From a virus, in the IMG/VR virus record IMGVR_UViG_3300005841_000061, positions 1 through 35,784 of that record: a DNA stretch of 35,784 bases; one strand, 5' to 3'. A model generated the notes under the pieces. The model ran no database searches. It was not told where the DNA came from and was given only the letters and a program-made list of their open reading frames with translations. The position numbers were made by a program, and so were the translations under genes. This document shows positions 25,799 to 33,827 of the stretch, piece after piece. Each line of letters starts with the position of its first letter. Position 1 is the stretch's first letter.

Positions 25799-26115
25799 AG
25801 CGTTCCCCTCTCAAAAGAAGTACAAAACCACTTAAGCGGACGCAGCTAAAGCGCGTGTCCAAGAAGATGGCCAAGGCGTATGAAACCTACCGACAGCGAA
25901 GGAAAGACTTCCTTGCCGAGCACCCGTTCTGCGAAGTGGAGATAGTTGTACCAGGAGTGCTTTCCTGTATGGGTGCCTCATGCGATGTTCATCATATCAA
26001 TAAGCGCGGGCCATACCTAAACGACACATCTACCTGGCTAGCGGTATGTCGCGAGTGCCACACTTTTATTCACAACAACCCAAAGATAGCCAGAGAACTA
26101 GGACTACTCAAATGA
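25795..26115 (+). CDS. HNH nuclease, terminase-operon type (106 aa)
   Basis: A 106-residue HNH protein: basic N-terminus (MKRSPLKRSTKPLKRTQLKR), Cys46, Cys58, Cys63, His66-His67 (DVHHINKRGPYLND), and VCRECHTFIHNN (Cys85, Cys88, His93). This is the small zinc-bound HNH class common in phages, unlike the homing-type genes at 7960, 9579 and 28825. It is coupled by ATGA to the zinc ribbon before it and the helical protein after it. Such HNHs can help terminase cut DNA or act on host DNA. Confidence 0.75.
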   Translation: MKRSPLKRSTKPLKRTQLKRVSKKMAKAYETYRQRRKDFLAEHPFCEVEIVVPGVLSCMGASCDVHHINKRGPYLNDTSTWLAVCRECHTFIHNNPKIARELGLLK

Positions 26116-26456
26116 TTCAACCGATCCAACCCATCAATACCGTCACAAAGAAAACGCTGCGTGAGACAATCCGCGCACAGAAAGCGGCCATCCAAAAGCT
26201 AGAGGGAAATCTACGCATTCTCCTGGTTATGGTCGAAGCAGTACGCTCGGAGTACAACTTGAGCCAAGAGAAAGTAGAGGAGATCACCAGCAAGTTCATC
26301 AACGCTCACGTAGAACGAGACGCCGAAGGAAAGATAGATATGTCGGAGTTTTTGGGCGCGGCTGACGGCATGAAGGAACAGTTGATGAAGCTCAAAGAAA
26401 CCATTGCGAACGGAGAGATGCCGCCTATCGTTAAACCTGAACAAAAACCAGAATGA
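26112..26456 (+). CDS. Helical hypothetical protein (114 aa)
   Basis: I start it at ATG 26112, in ATGA overlap with the HNH gene, not at an earlier Met inside that gene. The product begins MIQPIQPINTVTKK and is almost all charged helix, heptad-like at 15-60 (TIRAQKAAIQKLEGNLRILL). Its end is Pro/Lys-rich. Possibly a coiled-coil scaffold or small terminase-like factor, but no terminase small subunit signature is visible. Family not recognised. Confidence 0.55.
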   Translation: MIQPIQPINTVTKKTLRETIRAQKAAIQKLEGNLRILLVMVEAVRSEYNLSQEKVEEITSKFINAHVERDAEGKIDMSEFLGAADGMKEQLMKLKETIANGEMPPIVKPEQKPE

Positions 26457-26638
26457 AGACCGCCGACAATCTTAAGAGGGCATTGGAATATTGCGAAAAG
26501 CAAATGCGGTGTATTTGGGGTGACGATACGCTATCCCGCGATTATCAGGAAATACATAGACAATGGGCAATTGAAACAGCTAAGAAAGCTATTACCGAAT
26601 ACGAAGCAGATAAGACAATGCTGGAGACAAAACCATGA
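26453..26638 (+). CDS. Small helical hypothetical protein (61 aa)
   Basis: A 61-residue helical protein (MKTADNLKRALEYCEKQ start, WAIETAKKAITEYEADK near the end) joined to its neighbours by ATGA overlaps at both ends. No family was recognised. The two overlaps are the evidence that it is a gene. Confidence 0.55.
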   Translation: MKTADNLKRALEYCEKQMRCIWGDDTLSRDYQEIHRQWAIETAKKAITEYEADKTMLETKP

Positions 26639-26913
26639 GCATGACGCTAGGCCAACAGCAAGCAATGGTAGAAGCGATGGAACAGCTAGAGAAACATCTA
26701 GCGCACGCCACCATGTCTCACCGAGTCTGCATGGTAATGGCTGAAGCACTACGCCAAAAGCTATGCATGTCCCGGTTAGAGGTAGAGAAACTAATGGACG
26801 AGTTTGCTCGTGAAAACGCGGTAAGCATACGCGAGGAACTAGCACTAGAGTACAAGGACGGAGTGTTTACGCCCGCTGGCGTGAGTGCGCCGATTGATCC
26901 AGAGAGGAACTGA
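26635..26913 (+). CDS. Helical hypothetical protein before the terminase (92 aa)
   Basis: A 92-residue mostly helical protein with many Met and Ala (MSMTLGQQQAMVEAMEQLEKH), ending TPAGVSAPIDPERN. It starts in ATGA overlap with the gene before it. Its stop lies two bases before the ATT that I take as the terminase start. A small terminase subunit is possible from position, since none is evident elsewhere, but the size is short and no DNA-binding fold is seen. Confidence 0.5.
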   Translation: MSMTLGQQQAMVEAMEQLEKHLAHATMSHRVCMVMAEALRQKLCMSRLEVEKLMDEFARENAVSIREELALEYKDGVFTPAGVSAPIDPERN

Positions 26914-26918
26914 CCATT
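26904..26918 (+). promoter_or_regulatory. SD and non-canonical (ATT) start of the terminase
   Basis: GAGG with following AA (26904-26909) lies about 7 bases before ATT at 26916, two bases after the upstream gene's stop. The reading frame is open from 26898 to the terminase stop, and no ATG, GTG or TTG occurs in frame before GTG 27144. CTG at 26910 is too near the SD. ATT starts are rare but used by infC in E. coli. Confidence 0.55.
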
Positions 26919-28823
26919 AACTTAGAACAAGTAGCGATAGTTCATGAGGCGCTTTCTGCTGGTGACTGGCCAGCCGCGGCAAGCCTAGCCCTACGTGCCG
27001 ATGAGGTAGATCTAGTCGTAACCGAACAGAAAGAGGCGGACGTAGTAATTCGCACTCTGCTTCAGAACCTACTCGATTCCGATGATTACCTAACAGCGGC
27101 AGGATTACTCTGGAGTAGAACTCAGTTCGATCCCCGCCCGTCTGTGACTCAGCAGATTTTCAAAGCAATTCATGATAACAACAAATTGCTAATTATGGCT
27201 GGTTCCTCTCTTAGTAAGACGTATTCTGCTGGCATATTTTTTACACTAGATTTCCTACGCGACCCGTTCTACACCAACATAAAGCTGGTAAGCGCAAATG
27301 AGGACAACTTGCGCAAGAACCTTCACTCGCATATCTCGGCGCTGTTTAAAACTATGTCGATACCGTTGAAGCATGATCTAACCATACGAGATAATGACAT
27401 GTATATCGGGGTTAAAGGATGGATCTCGGAGATGGGTATATCTGGTATCGCAGTGAAACAGGGCGTCATTTCGTCTGGTGGTCTACGGGGCCATAAAGTG
27501 AAATCCATTCGCAAGCATCCTCATCCAAAATTCGGTTACCTCTCAAGGCTTAGAATTCTTGTGGACGAGGGACAGGATGTGCCGTCGGCTGGTTACGGTG
27601 ACCTTCAAACGATCGAAGCATCAATGGATGGACTAGATGCCATAAAGATAATTGTGCCCTTCAATCCGGTCGATCTATCTAGGCGCGCCGTAGAGATGGC
27701 AGAGCCACCCGAGGGATACCACCCTGATCAAATTGAGACATTGCACTATTACCAAGCTAAGTCCGGCTATCAGGTACTAAGACTGGATGCTTCCCGATTC
27801 GAAAATATTGTGCAGAGAAAAACAGTGTACCCTGGATTCATCACGTACCAGGCCTATCTAGGCTTCATGCGAGGCGGGGACAACAGCGCAGCCTACTACG
27901 TTGCCAGAGGGTTTCCTCCTATGAAGGATAGCGCCAATACGGTAATTCCTCCCGAGTGGCTACAAACACAAAGAGGCGAAGCGGTCTACGTTTCGGCGGT
28001 AAAGAACTTGATCTCGGCTGACTTAGCATTTCAAGGAAGAGATAAAGCTGTGATGGTTCTGGCGCGATGGGGACTAGCTGCTGGCTGGCGTAAGGAGCGC
28101 GGCGAGATGGTCTTCTTTGAAGATAGGCTTAATCCAGGAGAACGCAAAGCTAGACACGTCCTCACGATAGATCAAGTTTTCATCCTACCAAAAAGTGACG
28201 ACACAGTAACCATGACTCAAGAGCTTATGGGCCGCGCTAAGCAGCTTATGGTGGATCCTGAAAACGTATGTCTTGATATGACCGGAAACGCTCTAGGTGT
28301 TTGGTCCCACACTACCAAATTCTGGGGCAATGTACTCGGTATAAACTGGGGCGAGAAAGCCACTGAACTTAGGGTGTTGTCTGACGATATGGGAACGGCG
28401 AATGATGTCTACGACAACTTGCCCACCGAGCTTTGGTTTTCGTTTAAGCGCTGGCTAGATCCGCGAGTTTGCGGGATCCTTATTAATCCGATTATACCAA
28501 CTACGCCGCTGTACCGGCAGCTAAGCTCCAGGCGCTACTCTACGGTCAAAGATCACAAGAGCCGTGTAGAGTCCAAAGACTCGTATAAGGCGCGTAACGC
28601 GGGCGTCTCTCCAGACGAGGCTGATGCGTTTATTATGTTGCCTCAGTTGATCAGAACCAGGATGCCTGTTATTCCCGGAATGATGGAAGCTCCGAGCAAA
28701 AAGCTACCTACCGGCAATGAAACGGACAGCAACACAGTTTCGCATAAAACGCTCGATCAACCCGACTATTTATTTGATGAGAACGACCAGCACGCTCAGG
28801 ATACGCTAGACTACGTAGAATGA
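26916..28823 (+). CDS. terL: Terminase large subunit (TerL), 635 aa from an ATT start
   Basis: The packaging motor. Numbering from ATT 26916: a Pro-rich approach with the adenine-contacting Gln just before residue 80 (FDPRPSVTQQIF), a deviant Walker A AGSSLSKTY at 95-103 (Lys101), Walker B ILVDEGQ with Asp217-Glu218, then a FNP coupling segment. The nuclease domain shows its acidic triad: Asp369 (SADLA), Asp454 (CLDMTG) and Asp570 (DEADAF). The usual first start in this frame is GTG 27144, which would lose 76 codons of open, compositionally normal sequence and begin right at the Gln motif. A lost ATG through a sequence error is the main alternative. A homing-type HNH gene follows. Confidence 0.85.
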   Translation: MNLEQVAIVHEALSAGDWPAAASLALRADEVDLVVTEQKEADVVIRTLLQNLLDSDDYLTAAGLLWSRTQFDPRPSVTQQIFKAIHDNNKLLIMAGSSLSKTYSAGIFFTLDFLRDPFYTNIKLVSANEDNLRKNLHSHISALFKTMSIPLKHDLTIRDNDMYIGVKGWISEMGISGIAVKQGVISSGGLRGHKVKSIRKHPHPKFGYLSRLRILVDEGQDVPSAGYGDLQTIEASMDGLDAIKIIVPFNPVDLSRRAVEMAEPPEGYHPDQIETLHYYQAKSGYQVLRLDASRFENIVQRKTVYPGFITYQAYLGFMRGGDNSAAYYVARGFPPMKDSANTVIPPEWLQTQRGEAVYVSAVKNLISADLAFQGRDKAVMVLARWGLAAGWRKERGEMVFFEDRLNPGERKARHVLTIDQVFILPKSDDTVTMTQELMGRAKQLMVDPENVCLDMTGNALGVWSHTTKFWGNVLGINWGEKATELRVLSDDMGTANDVYDNLPTELWFSFKRWLDPRVCGILINPIIPTTPLYRQLSSRRYSTVKDHKSRVESKDSYKARNAGVSPDEADAFIMLPQLIRTRMPVIPGMMEAPSKKLPTGNETDSNTVSHKTLDQPDYLFDENDQHAQDTLDYVE

Positions 28824-28824
28824 A

Positions 28825-29250
28825 ATGACACCAGAAAAACAATCTTGGTTAGACCTTAACCGTAGGTGCTCGGACAAGAACTGGCCTAGGTATAAAGACT
28901 GGGGTGGGCGCGGAATCTCAGTGTATCCTCGCTGGGTTTACGACTATGAAGATTTTCTTGCGCACGTTGGATTTAGGCCGAGTCCAGAGCACAGCATAGA
29001 CAGGATTTCGAATGATGGAAATTATGTGCCTGGAAACGTAAAGTGGTCTACAATAAAAGAGCAGCGGGCGAACAGGCGTGAATCCAATTTTAAGACTGGA
29101 ACGTATTTCTACGAGAACGTTAAAGGGTCATTTAGCGGCGTGTGTAAAAGCGTAGGCGTGTGCTCCGTTTCGGTTAAGCGAAGGATGCGGCTATTTGGAT
29201 GGACGTTTTCTCAGGCCATATTTTATTTCGTCCAAAAGAAAAGCTGGTAG
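28825..29250 (+). CDS. HNH homing endonuclease with C-terminal HTH, after terminase (141 aa)
   Basis: A 141-residue protein of the same HNH family as those at 7960 and 9579 but without the Cys-rich N-terminal unit: GGRGISVYPRW, HSIDRISNDGNYVPGNVKWST and EQRANRR. The C-terminal part (FSGVCKSVGVCSVSVKRRM, then FGWTFSQAI) matches the helix-turn-helix repeats common at the end of homing nucleases. It starts one base after the terminase stop and lies in the same direction as it, unlike the other two. It probably inserted between terminase and the next gene. Confidence 0.8.
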   Translation: MTPEKQSWLDLNRRCSDKNWPRYKDWGGRGISVYPRWVYDYEDFLAHVGFRPSPEHSIDRISNDGNYVPGNVKWSTIKEQRANRRESNFKTGTYFYENVKGSFSGVCKSVGVCSVSVKRRMRLFGWTFSQAIFYFVQKKSW

Positions 29251-29252
29251 CC

Positions 29253-29822
29253 GTGATTAAGCTAAGACGAGATTATCCAAAGGTCCCACCGGGCGGATGG
29301 CACTACCAAGACCCTTCCGGCGTTGTGATAACTAGCTCAAGCCTAGATGGTCTTTTAGATGAGATCTCAAGCTTCAGGCTTAAAAACTCTTTGCCGCCGG
29401 GAAGGCCAGAGTATGAGCTTACTCTCTATTTCGTGGAACACTTTCCCGATTTTGTTGAGAGAACGGACAAGCCCGTTGAGGAGCCGGCTAAGACAATCGA
29501 AGATCGTCTGACCTATTTCACTAACAGACTGTGGCGCACGCCGCCCGGTAAGCTTATCCCGCTCAAGTTGGCAACCAAGCGAATTGAAACGTGTATGGCC
29601 TGCCCGCATAGGCGTGACTGGAGCTCTAGCAACGATGACCAGGACAAGGAGATCGTGCGTAAGCTAGTGATCCTGAGCCAAGGTGGTTACCGTGCAGAGC
29701 TTGGATACTGTGCCGCGCATAAGGCGCATGCGGGCTTGTTGGTGCTTATTAAAGAGCCTGACGTTAGAAATCCCCCTATGGAGTGTTGGGTGTCCCGGCC
29801 TGATAGCCTCATTGACGAATAG
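29253..29822 (+). CDS. Zinc-binding phage protein near terminase (189 aa)
   Basis: I place the start at GTG 29253, two bases after the HNH stop, because the product then opens VIKLRRDYPKVPPGGWHYQD, a motif that many phage proteins beside terminases start with. An earlier ATG at 29199 lies inside the HNH gene. Cys114 and Cys117 (CMACPHRR), Cys153 and His156 (GYCAAH) and Cys178 can form a zinc site. Role unknown; the gene probably followed terminase directly before the HNH insertion. Confidence 0.65.
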   Translation: MIKLRRDYPKVPPGGWHYQDPSGVVITSSSLDGLLDEISSFRLKNSLPPGRPEYELTLYFVEHFPDFVERTDKPVEEPAKTIEDRLTYFTNRLWRTPPGKLIPLKLATKRIETCMACPHRRDWSSSNDDQDKEIVRKLVILSQGGYRAELGYCAAHKAHAGLLVLIKEPDVRNPPMECWVSRPDSLIDE

Positions 29823-29842
29823 CTGATACGCTTGGCCGCATT

Positions 29843-30031
29843 ATGATCGAGGCTCTATTGGCTATCCTAATCGTCGGGTTAATCCTGGCTCTTGTGTATT
29901 TCATCGCGACAAAACTCCCCTTTATGGGCGGAGTCCCGCTTCAGATACTGGGAATAATCCTCGCGATCGTCTGGATTATTTACGCGCTTGATAGGATCGG
30001 TATTCTCGGCAGCACGCACGTTAGGCTTTAG
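29843..30031 (+). CDS. Small two-helix membrane protein, holin-like (62 aa)
   Basis: A 62-residue hydrophobic protein with helices at about 3-22 (EALLAILIVGLILALVYFIA) and 30-50 (GVPLQILGIILAIVWIIYAL), joined by a short loop, ending RLGILGSTHVRL-like with a basic tip. Size and layout fit class II holins and other small phage membrane proteins; no lysin gene is near. It overlaps a minus-strand gene tail to tail by 153 bases. Antisense of its hydrophobic codons gives charged residues, which explains the charged end of that gene. Confidence 0.6.
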   Translation: MIEALLAILIVGLILALVYFIATKLPFMGGVPLQILGIILAIVWIIYALDRIGILGSTHVRL

Positions 30032-30223
30032 CCACGGAATGTCTATTTCCTTCGGCATTCGCCTAACCAGTACGGTGGTTATTGCCGCCGAGTACTCAGC
30101 CCAGTCTTTTTCGTCTGGGTTGGGCTTATTCCACGGTCGCATGAGGGCCTCATGAATCCACTGTTGGCTAGGGTTTGGATTTGCGGCTATGATAGCTCTG
30201 ATATCTTCTCTTTGAAATGACAT
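29879..30223 (-). CDS. Hypothetical protein ending the minus-strand operon (114 aa)
   Basis: A 114-residue product. The first 65 residues look like real protein (NPSQQWIHEALMRPWNKPNP, AAITTVLVRRMPKEIDI). The last 50 residues are strongly charged and lie antisense to the plus-strand membrane gene. The start ATG (30223) follows the SGNH gene's stop by 25 bases. Either both genes are real with a long convergent overlap, or one ends earlier through sequence error. Family not recognised. Confidence 0.5.
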   Translation of the reverse strand: MSFQREDIRAIIAANPNPSQQWIHEALMRPWNKPNPDEKDWAEYSAAITTVLVRRMPKEIDIPWLKPNVRAAENTDPIKRVNNPDDREDYSQYLKRDSAHKGEFCRDEIHKSQD

Positions 30224-30241
30224 AAGTTATTGAATATTAAG

Positions 30242-30268
30242 CACTTGATCAATTCATATTATCAAGTG
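30242..30268 (-). terminator. Inverted repeat at the end of the SGNH gene, weak terminator candidate
   Basis: CACTTGAT (30242-30249) pairs perfectly with ATCAAGTG (30261-30268) around an 11-base loop. It spans the stop codon of the minus-strand SGNH gene. The stem is only 8 bp and the bases after it on the minus strand are A/T-rich but not a T-run, so it may be a weak terminator or an mRNA 3' structure. Confidence 0.35.
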
Positions 30269-33200
30269 ATACCCGAAACGGAGAACCGCCGACACGGAAC
30301 GAGCCCGTATAACTCCATCCACGTTGTCCGGTAGGATCTGGAGGAGAATAGAAACCACCATAGATAGTTACGCCGCGAGCTGAGTCGTAGATTGCGCCGC
30401 GACTCACGCCGCCAAACTGGATACCGTGAATGATGTTCTGGCTGTAGTCTCCGATGTGGAGTGCTAGGTTTCTGGTAGCAACGCAGGCGCAGACTGGGTC
30501 CTGGATTCTCTTGTCGGTGATCTTGCGGTACATGCCGCCGATTACGCCGCGATTTCCAGCAAACCTAGTGACATAGGAATAGACTGCGCGGTCTGCGCGG
30601 GCTACGGCGAAGAAACTCTGACCGAACGCTTGAGGGTTCTGCCCCTCGTCCATAACGCCAGCGGCTTGTACTTGGCCGTAGTAAGAGTCAAAGCGGGACC
30701 AGAACATTTGCGTGATGTTGCAGCCAACCGAGCCAACCTGGAATGAACCATAGATCTGTACGGGAGCGCCGGAGAAGTAGCCGAATTTGTACCTGTCCAT
30801 GAAGGGCGCGATGGAACAGACGTGAACTAGGCCGGACTCTGTGCCGATTAGGATCTTTTCAAAGTCGGCAGACCAATCGCCAAAGTGAGAGTTGGTTAAT
30901 CCACCTGAAGCTAATAGGCACGTAGGCTTAGTTACCTTAGCCGAGTAAACAAGAGTAGGCTTTAGGCCAGCGTTGCCGCCCTGCCAGTTTGAGGGGAACG
31001 TGCCAGCGTTCATCGCGTTCTGCGTGGCCTGCCAGGTTGTCTGGTCTGGCTCTAGGTACTTATTCCAGATGTCCAGGATAAAGGCTGTGCAATCGTAAAC
31101 AAGAAACTCTCCTTCGGTTTTAGAAGCTACGGCAATGCATCCAGAGCGAGCAAATGAAGAGTACGTGCCAGAATTATCCAGGGAACTATTGCGGTAGCCT
31201 GCGCGTTGGCCCGCGTCTGCTAGGTTGATTAGGCCGGGATCTGGATTGACCGGCTTAAGCGTAGCGTCTGTGGCGAAGCAGATGGACGTTGGAAAGTTAA
31301 CGCGCACACCATCCATGTTGAAGAGATCGAACTCATCAATGCGCTGGCACTTGGTCCAAGAACCTTCATTACTGAAGCCGATGTAGGGAGGACTGTGCCC
31401 CGGTAGGCCCCAGCCTTGCATAGCGAATACGACAACCTTGGCTACGTGGCGATTGGTATCCCAGACGATAGAGGCTTTGAACTCGTTCATCGTTGAGATA
31501 GCGAATGGTCCGGGGACTTCGCCGGGAAGAAAACCTCCTACGGGAACAGGAAACTTATCTCCATCGCGGGAAGTATCGAGTGGCTGAGTTGTGCCCGCGC
31601 CGTAAGCATCGTCAATCCAGGCTTCCGAAGAGTTGATGAAGTTCGCTCGGTCCGACCAAATTGGGTTACTTGGGAGCCGACTAATAGCGGTAGCTAGTGG
31701 CTCTCCTGCTGCACCGTAGGGGTCCTGGCGCTTGTAGAGATGGGCATAGAGTGTCCATAGCGTAGAATCGCGCAGGAAGCCTCCAGAATTGCGTTTGGGT
31801 TGAAGAGCAAAGCAAAGGTTATACTGAGCTGAGCCTTGGAACTTATCCAGGCCGCAGTGATTGATGCGGTCCTCGGAGTGGAATGTAACTGTGCCGCCGT
31901 CTGAGTTGTAGTCTCCGCCCTGGAGGCTCATCCAGTAATCGTCGTTAAGCCGGATCGTCCTTTGCCGATGATCCAGCATGAGGAGGTTACGGATATACGG
32001 ATCTGGATTCCAGTTGGCGGGGTCGTTGGGATCTACGCAATAGTTTGGTAGGCCAAAGAAGAAATTGTTAACGCCAGGGTCTACGGCTGGGTGAGTTGGC
32101 CCGTCTGTGCGCGGGATGACTTGCGCAGCGCAGTTTACCGGGTGCATGTCATGCCCTGGGTCCTGGAGAGATCCGTCGATAGGAGGCACAGGAACACCTT
32201 CGCCAAGCCTATCGTAGATCTGTCCGTCGTACTTAAGCTCTTTAGTGAATAGCTCGTCTCGGTCCTCTGTGCCGTTGGGATTCTTCTCCTGCCAGGTTGG
32301 GCCCCAGTGGCGAGACCAAGCCCTAGGATCTTCGGTTTTCCAATAGGCTGCGTAGCCTGCCGCGTTTACGGTGCCGTCCTGATTGCGGGCTACAGGCATG
32401 CTAGCTACAGGCTTTAGCGCGTACTTCATGCCCATAGCGTCGCCATTCGCTAGTGCCGCGATGCCTTCGTACCAAGGATGTACTCCGTCAAACTGTTGAT
32501 CTGGATGCGTCGTGAAGTGTACGAAGAGCGAGCGATTGCCCTGCCGGATAGTCGTCTGGTTGCAGACCTGATCTAGCATTGGCAGATAGGATTCCAAGAG
32601 TTGCAGGCTAGCCCTAGTCCATAGCCCGTTATAGGATCCTTCCTGGATATTGATCGGGTATTGCAGGACTACAGTCTGTTCACCTTCAGTGACCAACGCC
32701 TGGCAGATCGCCTGCATCTTGGTTTTAAAGACTTCCTTGGTTAGGGCTACACCTACCTTGGAATCGTTGTGCCCGAAACGGACCAGCGTAACCTTGGCCC
32801 CCGATGCCTTAATCGCGGCACACTTAGCTGAGAGGAGTCCAGGAGTATCGACAATGTAGGCCGAGGATGCGCCGTCTACCGAAGCGTTGATCTTGAGGGT
32901 ACAGGTTTCGCCTGTGGCGGTGGTTGCTGCAGCTGCTACGAGGTCGGCGGGGTTACCCTGGCCACTCTTATCAAAGTACATTGAATCGCCTAGTAACGCG
33001 AAAGGAATAGGCCCTGCTGTGTAAGGCAGAGGTACGTCTAGGATAGGACCTGCCGGGATAACTGGAGGCGGATCGTAAGGAGGTGGACCCGGATCTATCG
33101 GAGGAGGAGGAGGTGGCGGAGGAGTCACCGGAGGAGGAGTAACAGGACCGCCCGCGCCTCCAGCGCCGCCTCCGCCTGTACCTGGAACTACACCTGCAAC

Positions 33201-33620
33201 AATTGAGAGAGTTAACGTAGCTGAGACTACCCAAGAGTTGGGAGACTTCCGCGTGTCACATGCAGCTCTTAGGGTATAGGTTCCTTCCTCGTTAAAGGTG
33301 TATGTACCCTGCTTAATCGAGATAGATCTATTTCCGCCTAGAATACCTTCACTCCAACTCCAAGCTTGCCTGTTCTGAGAATCCGTTAACGTGATGTAGT
33401 GGCTTTTAAGATCTCCGTCCGCGTCTGTGGCGACTGATTCAAACTTTAAGGTTGAGCCTTTGGAGAACTGCGTTTCCTGCTGAATCGGAAGGAGGTACAC
33501 CTGCACATTCGGAACACTTGGTACATGCGGCGGCTTTTTTTTGTCAGTAGGAGGAGGCATAAGCTGAGTGTTTGTTAACGGATAGTAGGACGTTTGCGTT
33601 TGCTGTCCAGGTTCCGCCAA
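30249..33620 (-). CDS. SGNH hydrolase tail-spike/depolymerase candidate (1123 aa)
   Basis: A 1123-residue protein. Residues about 38-142 form an Ig/PKD-like beta domain, then a Gly run and a long Pro-rich hinge (160-190). Residues about 205-392 carry a complete SGNH/GDSL set: LLGDSMYF (Ser213), Gly250 in SVDGASS, FGHND (Asn285), and FDGVHPWY (Asp378, His381). Such domains remove acetyl or acyl groups from polysaccharides. Residues 400-1123 are beta-rich with no named family. It is likely a spike that edits host surface sugars. The only start in range is TTG at 33620, inside the upstream gene. It is the sole large gene on the minus strand. Confidence 0.7.
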   Translation of the reverse strand: MAEPGQQTQTSYYPLTNTQLMPPPTDKKKPPHVPSVPNVQVYLLPIQQETQFSKGSTLKFESVATDADGDLKSHYITLTDSQNRQAWSWSEGILGGNRSISIKQGTYTFNEEGTYTLRAACDTRKSPNSWVVSATLTLSIVAGVVPGTGGGGAGGAGGPVTPPPVTPPPPPPPPIDPGPPPYDPPPVIPAGPILDVPLPYTAGPIPFALLGDSMYFDKSGQGNPADLVAAAATTATGETCTLKINASVDGASSAYIVDTPGLLSAKCAAIKASGAKVTLVRFGHNDSKVGVALTKEVFKTKMQAICQALVTEGEQTVVLQYPINIQEGSYNGLWTRASLQLLESYLPMLDQVCNQTTIRQGNRSLFVHFTTHPDQQFDGVHPWYEGIAALANGDAMGMKYALKPVASMPVARNQDGTVNAAGYAAYWKTEDPRAWSRHWGPTWQEKNPNGTEDRDELFTKELKYDGQIYDRLGEGVPVPPIDGSLQDPGHDMHPVNCAAQVIPRTDGPTHPAVDPGVNNFFFGLPNYCVDPNDPANWNPDPYIRNLLMLDHRQRTIRLNDDYWMSLQGGDYNSDGGTVTFHSEDRINHCGLDKFQGSAQYNLCFALQPKRNSGGFLRDSTLWTLYAHLYKRQDPYGAAGEPLATAISRLPSNPIWSDRANFINSSEAWIDDAYGAGTTQPLDTSRDGDKFPVPVGGFLPGEVPGPFAISTMNEFKASIVWDTNRHVAKVVVFAMQGWGLPGHSPPYIGFSNEGSWTKCQRIDEFDLFNMDGVRVNFPTSICFATDATLKPVNPDPGLINLADAGQRAGYRNSSLDNSGTYSSFARSGCIAVASKTEGEFLVYDCTAFILDIWNKYLEPDQTTWQATQNAMNAGTFPSNWQGGNAGLKPTLVYSAKVTKPTCLLASGGLTNSHFGDWSADFEKILIGTESGLVHVCSIAPFMDRYKFGYFSGAPVQIYGSFQVGSVGCNITQMFWSRFDSYYGQVQAAGVMDEGQNPQAFGQSFFAVARADRAVYSYVTRFAGNRGVIGGMYRKITDKRIQDPVCACVATRNLALHIGDYSQNIIHGIQFGGVSRGAIYDSARGVTIYGGFYSPPDPTGQRGWSYTGSFRVGGSPFRVSLDNMN

Positions 33621-33769
33621 AATGGAACTTTCTTTTTGGGATCTGGTTTTGGCTCATTGCTTAAGCCGCAGCTATTCCAGTTACCGTATGAAATAGGATG
33701 GATCGGGCTTGGGCCATAGGTAGTCGTAGAGGTATGACCCACAAAATCTATAGGTTGGCTGATTCCCAT
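33575..33769 (-). CDS. Small hypothetical protein upstream of the SGNH gene (64 aa)
   Basis: I start it at ATG 33769 (MGISQPIDFVGHTS) rather than at a GTG ten codons earlier. The product is Pro/Ser-rich with a basic end (PKKKVPFWRNLDSKRKRPTIR). It overlaps the start of the SGNH gene by 46 bases in another frame, so translation of the two may be linked. No family was recognised; reality of the gene is moderate. Confidence 0.4.
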   Translation of the reverse strand: MGISQPIDFVGHTSTTTYGPSPIHPISYGNWNSCGLSNEPKPDPKKKVPFWRNLDSKRKRPTIR

Positions 33770-33827
33770 AACGAAGCATAGTACCACCGAACCGCGCACA
33801 GCAAGGGTGTTCCCTCATAGTTTACGG

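Noticed and set aside
26046-26111. Longer start of the 26112 helical gene
   Set aside because: The extra 22 codons are inside the HNH gene in another frame; the ATGA overlap at 26112 matches neighbouring junctions.
33770-33799. GTG start for the small gene before the SGNH gene
   Set aside because: A hydrophobic 10-residue addition with a rarer start codon; ATG 33769 is simpler, though a short signal-like start cannot be fully excluded.
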